DNA from: CAYZXL01 sp964482435
Lineage (GTDB): Bacteria; Auribacterota; JABMQX01
Assembly: GCA_964482435.1 (NCBI GenBank)
Contig: CAYZXL010000018.1
Location: 11,798 to 75,797, forward strand
Direction of reading: 5' to 3'
DNA length: 64,000 bases
The stretch's first letter is position 1. Each line of letters opens with the position of its first letter. This document shows positions 18,037-26,796 of this stretch, piece by piece. The translations under genes were made by a program, and so were the position numbers. Below the pieces are notes generated by a model that worked only from the letters and a program-made list of their open reading frames with translations, ran no database searches and had not been told where the DNA came from.

Positions 18037-18248
18037 GACACCGTTCGCTTCGCGCGCGATAACTTCGCGTAGAAACCCCGCCGAAAGCAGGACTGGGCGA
18101 GCCGTTGCGAAGGCGGAGATTGAAGGCGAATAACCGGGGCGCGTCAGGCTGACACCCGCGCGCGGCCTAAGGGTCTCGTGAAGAAACGACGTATGCCGTA
18201 GTCAGGCGCAACTGGCGCCTTCCATGGGGCGCAGTTGGGGAGGAAAAA

Positions 18249-19349
18249 ATGGCCAAGCAGCAGAGTGGTACCTCGAAAGCTAAGACTCAAGCAGCGGCCC
18301 AAGTCAAGAGGACGTACATCAGTCAATCTGAAATTCCTCGGCTAACCCTGTCTGAAGCCATTCGGCTCGCGCGGGGTCTATACGACGACTTTGCGGGGAA
18401 GCCGGTCGCCCCGCACCAACTGGCCATGGCGGTGGACATCTCACCAACAAGTTCTGCATGGCAGGAGCTGTGCGGGGCTTCAATGGCCTACGGTCTGACC
18501 TCGGGGGGCAGGAACGCCCCGAGCATTTCGCTGACGGACGTGGCTCGCCGAGTGGTGGCTCCGACGGTAGAGGGGGACGACTTGAAGGCGAAGGTCGAAT
18601 GCGGTTTGCGCCCCGAAATCGCCAGGCGGTTCTACCAGCGTTACGATCGAGCGAAGTTCCCACAAGACAAGATCGCCCGCAATATTCTTGCTGAGATGGG
18701 TGTTCCACCGGACAGGCTTGACAAGGTGTTGGAGATTGTCAAGCGCAATGGAGAGTTCATCGGAATAATCCATCAGACCAAAACCGGGCCATTTGTCGCG
18801 ATGGATACTTCACAAGCAGAGTTGGAGCGGGGAAGAGCCCTCGTCACAGTGGAGGAACAGGTCAAGGTGCCTGCCGAATTGCCGTCCGGTACTGGGGCTC
18901 TCGAGCATCGGGTGCCAGCCCTTGCTTCAAGCCAACGAGTTTTCATCACTCACGGCAAGAACAGGGAAGTCGTCTCCCAACTTAAAGACCTCCTGTCCTT
19001 CGGCAAGTTCGTTCCGGTTGTTGCCGAAGAACACGAGACCACTTCAAAGCCAGTCCCTGACAAGGTTCTCGAAGACATGCGGTCGTGTTTTGCGGGTCTC
19101 ATTCACGTAGCGAGCGAAGAGGAGTTGTTGGACAAGGAAGGAACGGTTCACCACAGGATCAACGAGAACGTGTTGATCGAAATTGGGGCGGCGATGGCGC
19201 TCTACAGGCGCAATTTCATCCTCCTTGTTCACAAAGGGATTCATTTGCCCTCTAACCTTCAGGGTCTTTACGTCTGCTACTACGAGGGGGAGAAACTCGA
19301 TTACGAGGCCACGATGAAGCTGCTCAAAGCATTCAGCGAGTTCAGGTAG
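18249..19349 (+). CDS. TIR-like domain protein (CAP12/Pycsar-effector type), candidate defence effector
   Basis: A 366-residue protein. Residues about 230-366 form a TIR-like fold of the predicted nucleotide-binding class (PF10137 type): RVFITHGKNREVVSQLKDLL, VVAEEHETTSKPVPDKVLEDM, then a long helix and INENVLIEIGAAMALYRRNFILLV. In this fold a conserved Glu in such a position often serves NAD-glycohydrolase activity; I cannot prove which Glu acts here. Residues about 30-190 look like a winged-helix or sensor domain (LTLSEAIRLARGLYDDFAG...ALSLTDVARRVV-like text, ending FVAMDTSQ). No nucleotide cyclase, STING or ThsA neighbour is visible. Strong RBS GGGGAGGAAAAA before ATG. Role in anti-phage defence is inferred from domain type and the accessory setting. 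Confidence 0.75.
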   Translation: MAKQQSGTSKAKTQAAAQVKRTYISQSEIPRLTLSEAIRLARGLYDDFAGKPVAPHQLAMAVDISPTSSAWQELCGASMAYGLTSGGRNAPSISLTDVARRVVAPTVEGDDLKAKVECGLRPEIARRFYQRYDRAKFPQDKIARNILAEMGVPPDRLDKVLEIVKRNGEFIGIIHQTKTGPFVAMDTSQAELERGRALVTVEEQVKVPAELPSGTGALEHRVPALASSQRVFITHGKNREVVSQLKDLLSFGKFVPVVAEEHETTSKPVPDKVLEDMRSCFAGLIHVASEEELLDKEGTVHHRINENVLIEIGAAMALYRRNFILLVHKGIHLPSNLQGLYVCYYEGEKLDYEATMKLLKAFSEFR

Positions 19350-19426
19350 TCACCCGTCGTGCTGGGCCTCGCCCCGACTGGAGCGACCACCGAGGCGCGG
19401 CTCGCGGGCCCCCCGGTGTACTGCTT

Positions 19427-19442
19427 CCGGCCTTGCGGCCGG
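19427..19442. repeat. Palindrome CCGGCC-TTGC-GGCCGG
   Basis: Six-base arms, four-base loop, between the TIR gene and the next small gene. No T-tract follows, so it is not a standard intrinsic terminator. Confidence 0.45.
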
Positions 19443-19471
19443 CTACGACGCTTTCGGGAGGAGGAGGAAGG

Positions 19472-19792
19472 ATGGACGGAACCAGACCGACGTCAAAAAC
19501 GCAAGGCGACCTGATCATGGTTCTCCTCATGCTCCTGCTGGCTGTGTCCGCATATAGCGCCTTCGGACCCGTTCGCACCAAGGCCGCGATCCCGTGGGAG
19601 TATCGGATCGAGGCTGTCCCCGACGAGAGCTTTGCCGAACGCACGAGCAGCCTCGGGGCGCAGGGTTGGGAGTTAGTCTTCGCGCGCCGTGCCACAACCA
19701 GTTCCGTCGCCAGTGTGAGCAGGGAGGAGGAGCCGGTCTTCGCCTACGAGATGATTTTTAAGAGACCTCGGCGGCCCGGCTCGCCGCCCTGA
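19472..19792 (+). CDS. Small membrane-anchored DUF4177-like protein
   Basis: A 106-residue protein started at ATG 19472 behind GGAGGAGGAAGG. A TM helix (DLIMVLLMLLLAVSAYSAF, about 12-30) is followed by WEYRIEAVPDESFAERTSSLGAQGWELVFARR, which matches the short DUF4177 pattern (W/YxYxx...LNxxGxxGWELV). Function unknown. The upstream in-frame extension to 19433 has no ribosome site and encodes low-complexity sequence, so it was not used. Confidence 0.6.
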   Translation: MDGTRPTSKTQGDLIMVLLMLLLAVSAYSAFGPVRTKAAIPWEYRIEAVPDESFAERTSSLGAQGWELVFARRATTSSVASVSREEEPVFAYEMIFKRPRRPGSPP

Positions 19793-20062
19793 CCTGCGCA
19801 CCGCAACGTCAGGCGGCACGGTAGGACGCAACGGGTGGCGCCGCGGGGGGAACCCGCGTCCTTCACAGTCTTGTGCTCGGGCGCAGATGGCGCTGGCGGG
19901 CCCCTGGGGCCCCCCTAAGCCATACATAGGCCGACGCATTGCCAGGAGGAATGGCGGAATCCTGCGGTGAGAACAAGCATTCCGCAAATGGATGCTTGGG
20001 CATCAGTGCAGAAATGTCGGTTCTATACCCGAAGCGTGCGGCAGTGTCGGAGGTAGGGAAGT
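19793..20062. other. Intergenic region without recognised features
   Basis: About 270 bases before the msrBA fusion. GGAGGTAGGG at its end is the ribosome site of the next gene. No other feature was recognised. Confidence 0.5.
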
Positions 20063-20998
20063 GTGAAGGTGGTGTGGATTTGTGTGGGACGGTTGGTGGT
20101 GGCGGTCGCGGTGGCAGTGGCGGCGGCGAAGGGAGAGAAACGAGCTGTGGAGTACAGGTACAATAAGCTTACGCCGGAGGAGGAGCTAATCATTGTCGAG
20201 AAGGGGACGGAGAAGGCCTTCACTGGGAAGTACGACAATCACTTTGAGAAGGGGCTTTATATATGCCGCAGGTGCAATGCGGCGCTCTACGAGTCGGATA
20301 GCAAGTTCAAGTCCGAGTGCGGCTGGCCGAGCTTTGATGACGAAATCCCGGGCGCTGTGAAGCGGCAGCGAGACGCGGACGGCAAACGCACGGAAATCCT
20401 CTGCGCCCGATGTGGAGCACATTTAGGGCACGTTTTCGAGGGCGAAAATCTCACGCCAAAGGACACGCGGCACTGCGTGAATTCGGTCTCGTTAGACTTC
20501 GTTCCTGCGGAGAATCTCGGCCGGGCAGTCTTTGCTGCGGGGTGTTTCTGGGGCGTCGAGTACCATTTTCAGCGAGAGCCGGGGGTCATCCAGACAACTG
20601 TAGGCTACACGGGCGGTCGGACGGAGAAGCCCACTTACGAGGCTGTTTGCGCGAAGACGACGGGACATGCCGAAGCCGTCGAGGTTGTCTTTGACAGCCG
20701 AAAGACCAGCTACGAGAGACTGGCCCGGCTCTTCTTCGAAATCCACGATCCGACGCAGGTTGACCGGCAGGGTCCTGACGTGGGGGACCAGTACCGCTCG
20801 GCGATTTTCTACGTCAACGATGAAGAGAAGAAGGTCGCAGAGGAGTTGATTGCGGCTCTCAAGAAGAAGGGACTGAAGGTTGCCACGCAGGTTGTGAAGT
20901 TCGAGAAGTTCTGGCCGGCGGAAGAATATCACCAGGGCTATTACGACAAGACGGGGAAGCTGCCGTACTGTCATATCAGGGTGAAGCGGTTCAAATGA
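20063..20998 (+). CDS. msrBA: Bifunctional peptide methionine sulfoxide reductase, MsrB-MsrA fusion
   Basis: A 311-residue protein. The first half is MsrB, reducing Met-R-sulfoxide: zinc motifs CRRC and CARC, CGWPSF, and catalytic Cys in RHCVNSVSL. The second half is MsrA, reducing Met-S-sulfoxide: catalytic Cys in AAGCFWGVEYHF, then YTGG, DPTQVDRQGPDVGDQYRS and the late YHQGYYDK. Residues 1-23 (basic start, Val/Ala-rich core, AAA-KG end) look like a signal peptide, so the enzyme may act in the periplasm. Start is GTG 20063; the GTG two bases earlier runs directly into TGA. Fusions in B-A order are known but less common than A-B. Confidence 0.95.
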   Translation: MKVVWICVGRLVVAVAVAVAAAKGEKRAVEYRYNKLTPEEELIIVEKGTEKAFTGKYDNHFEKGLYICRRCNAALYESDSKFKSECGWPSFDDEIPGAVKRQRDADGKRTEILCARCGAHLGHVFEGENLTPKDTRHCVNSVSLDFVPAENLGRAVFAAGCFWGVEYHFQREPGVIQTTVGYTGGRTEKPTYEAVCAKTTGHAEAVEVVFDSRKTSYERLARLFFEIHDPTQVDRQGPDVGDQYRSAIFYVNDEEKKVAEELIAALKKKGLKVATQVVKFEKFWPAEEYHQGYYDKTGKLPYCHIRVKRFK

Positions 20999-21376
20999 CC
21001 CTTGTTCAGACGAAGAGACGCAGCCGGAGTTAGAGGAAGGTGGTCGGGACGCGACGCACTCGGTTTTCGTGGAACCTTTCCCGGGGCAACGGTCAATGAC
21101 TCCGCGCAGGGGATGAAAGAGACTTGCCACGGGTGGTGGAGAAACACGGAATCGAATTCGAGGGGGCGCGATACCTCCATTGAATGTGCCGCCTCCTGCG
21201 GAGGCTCGGGGTTGGTTTGTCTCCTCGGTCCACGGGCTTACGCCCGAGGCAAGGGGAGTGTCGCCCCCTGCGGGGGCTGAGGAAAAGAAGGCCGAGGTCA
21301 TGCGCCTCGCGAAGAGGGGGACCCCCGGCGTATGCGGGCGGACACCAACGACAAGCTGTGCGGTCACCATTTGGAC

Positions 21377-21496
21377 GCGAACTCTCTCTCGCAAAGCCGC
21401 AAAGGACGCAGAGGAGCAGGCCCCGTGAGTTCCTGGCGTGTTTGCGTCTTGGCGGGAGAAAGCAGGCTCGATAGAAGGATTTTCATGTCTCCGGGT
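21377..21496. repeat. Dispersed intergenic repeat (copy 2)
   Basis: Contains TCTCGCAAAGCCGCAAAGGA, GCGTCTTGGCGGGAGAAAGC and ends in TTTCATGTCTCCGGGTG. Reverse orientation relative to 16811-16940. Confidence 0.75.
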
Positions 21497-21552
21497 GTGC
21501 GCGGCTCATAAGGCAATGCCCTGAAAATGACCGGTACGCGGCACGATTCAAA

Positions 21553-21700
21553 CGCGAACCCTTTCTCGCAAAGCCGCGAAGGACGCAGAGGAGCAAGCCC
21601 CATGAATTGCTGGCGTCTTAGCGTCTTGGCGAGAGAAAGCAAGGTTGATAGCAGGATTTTCATGGTCTCCGGGTGAACGAAGTTCATGAGAGACTGCGGT
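21553..21700. repeat. Dispersed intergenic repeat (copy 3)
   Basis: Near-tandem sister of 21377-21496, with TCTCGCAAAGCCGCGAAGGA, GCGTCTTGGCGAGAGAAAGC and TTTCATGGTCTCCGGGTGAA. The two units are about 180 bases apart start to start. Confidence 0.75.
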
Positions 21701-21734
21701 TCAATATTCCGGCTGTGCAGCCGCGGGCGATGGT

Positions 21735-22850
21735 TCAGTCGAGAATGTCTTTGAGAAGCTCTTCGACCTCTTCGCGCTTGGTCGCTCGAGGAGTCTGGGC
21801 GACGCTGCTCCTTCCTATGGCGAAGTCCCGGAAGGAAATCAGGTCTTCTTCTTTGACGCCGTATGACTGCAACGTCGTCGGAACCCCCAGCGACTCCGCA
21901 AAGTCCAGAAAAGCCTTGTGCCCTTCGCCACCGAAGACCGAATAAATCTTGCGGGCCTTTTCCGGGCACGCTCCCTCGACGAATTTCAGGTAGTGCCCGA
22001 TGAGGGCGCCATTGGCCCTGCCGTGAGGAACGCCGTATCTCAGCGTCAGATAATAGCCGAGGGCGTGAAGGAGCGTCGTTCCCGTCTGCGCGATTACCAT
22101 ACCGCCGAGAGCCGCCGCACAGAGCATTGCTTCTCGCGCATCGAGATTCTCTCCGTCGCGAACCGCTGCCTCGAGGTTCTCCTTCACCGTCCTGATGCTT
22201 TCGATAGCAAGGCAATCGGAGATGGGCTGTGAGCGACGAGACACGTACCCCTCTATGGCGTGAGAGAGCGCGTCGAGGCCCGTATCCGCGGTTATGTCTC
22301 TGGGCATTGTGACGGTGAGCTCCGGGTCAAGGAGAGCAAGAATCGGAAACATCTGCGGGCCACTGAAATTGAGCTTGTCGGTTCCCTCGTTGTTGTTGAT
22401 AATCGCGTACTGCGTGGTTTCGCTGCCGGTTCCCGCCGTCGTGGGAATGCAGACGAGGGGCAATGGGGCGTTCTGGAAGTTGTGTATTGGGAGAAGCTCC
22501 ATGAAACGCTTCGGGTTCGTCGCAAGAACTGCGGCGGCTTTTGCGGCGTCCATCGCGCTCCCTCCGCCAAGTCCGATGATGAGCTCTGCTCTCGCCTCCC
22601 TGGCGACTCGGGCAACAGCTTCCACGTTCGAAGCCGATGGGTTGGACGGAGCGCTCGCAAAGCTGACTTCCTCGACTCCGCTCTTCCGGAGGATTCCCTC
22701 GATCCGGTCGCAAAGCCCCGTCCTACCAGCGAACGAAAGACCCGTGACGACGGTTAGTCGCCGCACCTTTGGAGTGAGTTCTCCGAGCTTCTCAATCCCG
22801 CCGCGCTCAAGAACAACGCCCGTCGGCATGTGATAAGAGAATGCTTTCAT
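21735..22850 (-). CDS. Iron-containing (group III) alcohol dehydrogenase
   Basis: A 371-residue enzyme of the Fe-ADH family, oxidising alcohols or reducing aldehydes with NAD(P). The nucleotide-binding motif GGGSAMDAAKA and the IPTTAGTGSE motif are intact. The metal ligands are all present: Asp and His in GLDALSHAIEGY, His in LLHALGYYL and His in GVPHGRANG. Length is normal. The substrate cannot be read from the sequence; neighbours do not help. It is transcribed from the minus strand, 206 bases after the asnS stop. The ATG at 22850 starts the usual hydrophobic/aromatic N-terminus (FSYHMPTGVVLERG). Confidence 0.92.
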   Translation of the reverse strand: MKAFSYHMPTGVVLERGGIEKLGELTPKVRRLTVVTGLSFAGRTGLCDRIEGILRKSGVEEVSFASAPSNPSASNVEAVARVAREARAELIIGLGGGSAMDAAKAAAVLATNPKRFMELLPIHNFQNAPLPLVCIPTTAGTGSETTQYAIINNNEGTDKLNFSGPQMFPILALLDPELTVTMPRDITADTGLDALSHAIEGYVSRRSQPISDCLAIESIRTVKENLEAAVRDGENLDAREAMLCAAALGGMVIAQTGTTLLHALGYYLTLRYGVPHGRANGALIGHYLKFVEGACPEKARKIYSVFGGEGHKAFLDFAESLGVPTTLQSYGVKEEDLISFRDFAIGRSSVAQTPRATKREEVEELLKDILD

Positions 22851-23056
22851 GTCACATCCCTTCGATCAAACCAAACCGTTTTGGCCGGGCGGGGAATTCA
22901 GCGGGCTTTATCTGTGACCCACAAGATTCTTCGCCTGACTTCAAGGGAACAACCCTCTTGCCCCCGCCCCGGCCGGCGAGCCGAACACATCGTCGCGTCG
23001 CCGTCATCCGCCCTCGCTCCGGGCACTTAGACAATCGGGCTATCCCCTCGACAAGC
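22851..23056. other. Intergenic region between asnS and the Fe-ADH gene
   Basis: 206 bases with no gene. No clear terminator or promoter recognised. Confidence 0.4.
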
Positions 23057-24349
23057 TCACGGCGTGAGGCGGCCCATGAGGCGCGGGAAGGGAATGGTCT
23101 CGCGGACGTGGTGGACGCCGCAAATCCAGCCAACTGTCCGCTCGATTCCAAGACCAAAACCTGCATGGGGAACCGAGCCGTATTTTCGCAAGTCGAGATA
23201 CCAGCTAAATGCTTCTCTCGGCAGATTGTGCTCGCGTATCCTTTCCTCGAGAACATCGAGGCTGTCCTCCCTTTGCCCGCCGCCGATGATTTCGCCGTGC
23301 CCTTCCGGGGCAATCATGTCAACGCACAGCGCGAGCTTGGGATTTTCCGGGTCCGCTTTCATGTAGAAAGCTTTGCACTCTCTCGGATAGCGGTGAATCA
23401 TCACCGGGCGGTCGAACTGCTCCGAGAGGACAGTCTCCTCGTCGCCGCCGAGGTCGTCTCCCCACCTGACGGTCATCCCCTTCTGACGAAGAATCTCGAT
23501 AGCCTCGTCGTAGCTGATTCGCGGAAACGGCTTTTTGACCTGCTCGAGTTTTGAAACGTCGCGCTCTAAGACATCGAGTTCCGTTTTCCTTCGCTCGGCA
23601 ACTCGCGCTACAATGCTCGCCACGAAATCCTCCGCCAAGTCCATGTCGTCGTCGAGATTGAAATACGCCACCTCCGGCTCGACCATCCAGAATTCGGTGA
23701 GGTGCCGCCGGGTCTTCGACTTCTCTGCGCGGAAGGTCGGGCCAAAGCAATAGACCTTGCCGAACGCCATCGCCCCGGCTTCCATGTACAACTGCCCGCT
23801 CTGCGTCAGGTAAGCCTTCTCCCCGAAATAATCGGTCTCGAAAAGATTCGTCGTCCCTTCGCAGGCGGCTGGTGTGAAAATCGGCGCGTCAAGGAGAAGA
23901 AAGCCGTGCGAGTCGAAGTATTCCCGGATTGCCCGGATGAGCTCCGCCCGTACCCGCAGGATCGCATGCTGCTTCGACGACCTGAGCCAGAGATGGCGAT
24001 GGTTCATCAGGAAGTCAACTCCGTGCTCCTTTGGACTGATTGGGTAATCAATCGCCGAATGGACGAGCTGAACGTCTTTTGCACTGATCTCGTATCCTAT
24101 CGGCGACCTTGGGTCCTGCCTGACAGTCCCGGTGACGACGACCGCTGACTCCTGTGTCAACTTCGCGCACAGCTCAAAGGTTTCGTCGGAGGCCTCAGCT
24201 TTGGATACAACGCACGGCACCGTGCCCGTGCCATCCCTCACGAGGAGAAAATGGAGCTTCCCGCTGGACCGCATGCTATACAGCCATCCGTTTATCGTAA
24301 CCTCCTTGCCAACGCAATTCCCTATGTCCTCGACATATATTCTGCTCAT
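23057..24349 (-). CDS. asnS: Asparaginyl-tRNA synthetase
   Basis: A 430-residue class II synthetase charging tRNA-Asn. The N-terminal OB-fold anticodon-binding domain covers about 1-110 (VTINGWLYSMRSSGKLHFLLVRDGTG). Motif 2 region FGPTFRAEKSKTRRHLTEFWMVEPE and motif 3 GFGLGIERTVGWICG are intact. Asn specificity over Asp is supported by TPAACEGTTNLFETDYFGEKAYLTQSGQLY, matching the AsnRS signature (ACEGxTxLF). Length is normal. It is an ordinary housekeeping gene with no sign of damage. Confidence 0.97.
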   Translation of the reverse strand: MSRIYVEDIGNCVGKEVTINGWLYSMRSSGKLHFLLVRDGTGTVPCVVSKAEASDETFELCAKLTQESAVVVTGTVRQDPRSPIGYEISAKDVQLVHSAIDYPISPKEHGVDFLMNHRHLWLRSSKQHAILRVRAELIRAIREYFDSHGFLLLDAPIFTPAACEGTTNLFETDYFGEKAYLTQSGQLYMEAGAMAFGKVYCFGPTFRAEKSKTRRHLTEFWMVEPEVAYFNLDDDMDLAEDFVASIVARVAERRKTELDVLERDVSKLEQVKKPFPRISYDEAIEILRQKGMTVRWGDDLGGDEETVLSEQFDRPVMIHRYPRECKAFYMKADPENPKLALCVDMIAPEGHGEIIGGGQREDSLDVLEERIREHNLPREAFSWYLDLRKYGSVPHAGFGLGIERTVGWICGVHHVRETIPFPRLMGRLTP

Positions 24350-24461
24350 GGCGAATTCACCTCAGTCCGAGTAGAGATAGAGCGCCTCTTTTCGCTTTGT
24401 CATCGGGTCTCGGCTCGACGAGAACCTCGAGTTCCACTGCGTCATCGGGCTTCCACCGTCG

Positions 24462-24845
24462 TCAGGGCTTCCAGTCTTTTCGGATGCTATCGCGGATTTC
24501 GCGGTATGCCTTCCCTTTCCGGCGAGCCTCTTGAACGGCGGGGGAGAAAACGTTGTCGTAGAAGCCTCTCCCCATTCGCTCGACAATCTCGTGGTCGAAA
24601 AGCTCGTCGGTCTGCTCTACGCCGTCGAGGGCGTGCCACTTCCTGAGAAGTCTTTCGCGTCGCTCTCGTTCCGTGACGGGCTTTGGTTCTCGCGGGAGTT
24701 TCCCGAACTTTTTTGCGGCGACGACTTTCGCGACCCAGATGGCATAGCCGCTGGCCTCGTCCGCCGGTATTCCCTCCTCCAGCTTCTCCAGGCGGTTGAA
24801 CTCGGCGAACACGTCAAATCGTCGAATGGGTTTCAGCGGTTTCAT
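24462..24845 (-). CDS. Conserved small protein of unknown function downstream of coaB
   Basis: A 127-residue, charged, helical protein (RRFDVFAEFNRLEKLEEGIPADEASGYAIWVAKVVAAKKFGKLP...). No signal peptide, TM or cysteine motif. It begins 11 bases after the coaB stop, so the two are probably co-transcribed. I recall similar short proteins beginning RRFDVFAExNR in other uncultured bacteria but no function. The long Arg/Lys-rich middle (RERRERLLRKW) could bind nucleic acid; that is a guess. Confidence 0.7.
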   Translation of the reverse strand: MKPLKPIRRFDVFAEFNRLEKLEEGIPADEASGYAIWVAKVVAAKKFGKLPREPKPVTERERRERLLRKWHALDGVEQTDELFDHEIVERMGRGFYDNVFSPAVQEARRKGKAYREIRDSIRKDWKP

Positions 24846-24856
24846 GGGATTTCACT

Positions 24857-25558
24857 TCAGCAAGAATCTGGGTTTTTCCGCGCGCCTCGGGGCTCTTTGC
24901 CCATCTTCTCTTTTACGGCCTCGACGAGGGCCCGGGCAATATTCTCTTTTCCTGTGAAAGGACCGTGGAACATGCCTTCAGCGTCCAGCAAATACCCGAC
25001 GTGCCGCGCTTTCTCGATGGTTCGCAAATCGTTCGCAAGAACAAAGTCCGCCCTCGAGGACTTCATCATGCGCCGTGCCCGTTCCGCAAGCTGAGCCTTC
25101 GTCGTGCCAACCTCCAGCTTAAACCCGACGAGAATGGTTTTCGGCGAAAGCTCCTTGACGAGGTTGATGACTTTTGGCGTCCTGACAAGGCGAAGGGTCA
25201 GAGCCTTTTTTCCTGACGAGATTTTGCCTTTTCGCTCCCTCTCTGGAACATAGTCGAGGACTGCCATCGCGTGGAAGAGAACGTCGTATCCGTCCTTCGG
25301 CAGCCTCTTCCGAAATGCGCTTAGCAAATCATCCACGGTCTCGATTTCGACGATTTTCAGACGAGGATGCGGTCGGGGAGGGACGCTTCCGACACCGTGA
25401 AAGAAGGTTACCGCCGCCCCTTCACGGAGACACTTTTGTGCGATGGCGGCGGCGAGGGCCCCCGTCGAGCGGTTGGAAACGAACCTCACCGCATCAATCC
25501 AGGCCCGGGTCGGCCCGGAGGTTATTGCGACCCTTTTGCCTTTGAGAGAGGCTGCCAT
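24857..25558 (-). CDS. coaB: Phosphopantothenate-cysteine ligase domain protein (CoaB, stand-alone)
   Basis: A 233-residue protein matching the CoaB half of CoaBC/Dfp: SGPTRAWIDAVRFVSNRSTGALAAAIA at the start, then VLFHAMAVLDYVPE and FKLEVG, the conserved substrate and nucleotide-binding stretches, and VLANDL near the end. CoaB joins cysteine to 4'-phosphopantothenate in coenzyme A synthesis. The flavin-dependent CoaC decarboxylase half, normally fused in front, is absent here and not next door, so CoaC must lie elsewhere. The C-terminus (about 210-233) is a basic tail. A 230-base leader with an extended -10 promoter precedes it. Confidence 0.88.
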   Translation of the reverse strand: MAASLKGKRVAITSGPTRAWIDAVRFVSNRSTGALAAAIAQKCLREGAAVTFFHGVGSVPPRPHPRLKIVEIETVDDLLSAFRKRLPKDGYDVLFHAMAVLDYVPERERKGKISSGKKALTLRLVRTPKVINLVKELSPKTILVGFKLEVGTTKAQLAERARRMMKSSRADFVLANDLRTIEKARHVGYLLDAEGMFHGPFTGKENIARALVEAVKEKMGKEPRGARKNPDSC

Positions 25559-25794
25559 TATTGGGTTTTCTCCATTGCCAGAACGCCTCAGGATGATTCA
25601 CCGACGAGACGACACGGTTTGCCGAGCTGACTTGGGTCTGCGTCCTCCAGGTTTTCGGCGGTTGTCTCCCGAACGCTGCGTCCAGGCATCCGAGAGTTCT
25701 GTCTTTGGACTCACTCTGGCCCGACCCGGCAGTAACGGCGGGGCAGCCCGGTGATGTCCCCGGTCCAGGTCGGCTCGCCAACAGGGCTGCCGTC
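25559..25794 (-). other. Long untranslated leader of coaB
   Basis: About 235 bases between the predicted -10 element and the coaB start. No open frame looks real. It contains GC-rich stretches able to fold (for example near 25740-25790), but I recognise no known riboswitch. Confidence 0.35.
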
Positions 25795-25803
25795 ATTATA
25801 CCA
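25795..25803 (-). promoter_or_regulatory. Extended -10 promoter upstream of coaB
   Basis: Minus strand TGGTATAAT (TG-n-TATAAT). No good -35 box is present at 16-18 bases, which fits an extended -10 promoter. Confidence 0.5.
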
Positions 25804-25884
25804 CCGCCCGCGTGGGTAGCCAGACCAGATGCGGCGTCACCCGGTGGTGCGTCCGGAAAGCCAACGGAGAGGGGGTGAAAAGGG

Positions 25885-26715
25885 TTACTCCTGCGAGGAG
25901 CGCCAGGTCGGCTCTGCGGACTCGTCGAGCGTCGTGCGCAGGATCACCCGCCTGTGCTCTTCCTCGAACACCGGATACGCCGCCACCTCGCACGACGGGA
26001 AATGCCGCTTCAGCGGCTTTCGGGTTCGGAGGATTTCCTCAACGACCTGCGTTTCCTCGTCGGAGAGTTTCTTCGGCATGTAAAAAGGACAACTTGATTT
26101 TCTTCGTGTGACCTTCGCCGTTAACGACCCCCCAAGGATGCGCGAGGAAAGACTCCCTCCCGCGGCCCTATCCGACGATGTTTTGCCGGTGGGTTTGCGA
26201 CCGGGCACCGGCAAGCTCGGCACCGGCGTGGCGTCCACAACGCTGATGATGGATTCAGAGAAGTTCAGCGTTCTCAGCGCCACCGCCTCCCAGGACGCCG
26301 TCGAGAATGCTTTCTTGAGAAGCGCGATATCGAACCCGCCTTGAAAGCACTGTTCCCGGAACCACGGCGTCGGCATCAGAAGAAACGACGCGCCGAGGTT
26401 CGCCCAGCGATGGGCTTCTTTCGGGTCGTCGAGGGCCTTCTTCAACTCCAGCTCCATGATCTCGTGAGCCAGGGCGAAGTTCTTTCTCTCCGGTCTGTCC
26501 TCGTGGTGGATTTCGACGTGCTGACGGCCCCGGCGGCGAAAGCTCTGTCCGCGCCTCCCGTCGAGATCAGTCTCGTTATAGAGGATTCCGAGCCGGTCGG
26601 CTATCTTCTTCGGCTCGATCGGGGGCTGGTCTATTCGGCACTTTTTGAGCAAATTCTCGACGATTCTATCGAGGAGCTCAGCAGCTTCTTCAAAGTCGGT
26701 CGTCATAGGCGGCAA
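25885..26715 (-). CDS. ImmA/IrrE-like (DUF955) putative metallopeptidase
   Basis: A 276-residue protein. Residues about 8-120 fit the DUF955 family: a helical start, IDQPPIEPKKIADRLGI, then RKNFALAHEIMELEL and AHRWANLGASFLLMPTPWF, equivalent to the usual ANxFAAxLLMP. The zinc motif is HEIME rather than HExxH, so the second histidine is a glutamate. The C-terminal half (about 175-276) is poorly conserved, with a basic linker and a VFEEEHRRVILRTTLDESAE segment. ImmA/IrrE proteins cleave repressors in mobile elements or stress circuits; no repressor gene is adjacent. Activity is uncertain. Confidence 0.65.
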   Translation of the reverse strand: MPPMTTDFEEAAELLDRIVENLLKKCRIDQPPIEPKKIADRLGILYNETDLDGRRGQSFRRRGRQHVEIHHEDRPERKNFALAHEIMELELKKALDDPKEAHRWANLGASFLLMPTPWFREQCFQGGFDIALLKKAFSTASWEAVALRTLNFSESIISVVDATPVPSLPVPGRKPTGKTSSDRAAGGSLSSRILGGSLTAKVTRRKSSCPFYMPKKLSDEETQVVEEILRTRKPLKRHFPSCEVAAYPVFEEEHRRVILRTTLDESAEPTWRSSQE

Positions 26716-26796
26716 CTCCGAGTTGAGACTGGCGGGGACGCCGGGCCGATGGCTCGATGGCTCTTTCGACTTGCCGCTCGGCTCCCCGGGGGAACA

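Larger units (their letters stand above)
20999..21734. other. Intergenic region with two dispersed repeats
   Basis: No credible gene. It lies between convergent msrBA and the Fe-ADH gene. Two same-orientation copies of the dispersed repeat occupy 21377-21496 and 21553-21700. Near 21184-21330 are short GC-rich stretches with CCTGCGGAGG and CCCCCTGCGGGGGCTGAGG palindromes. Confidence 0.6.
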
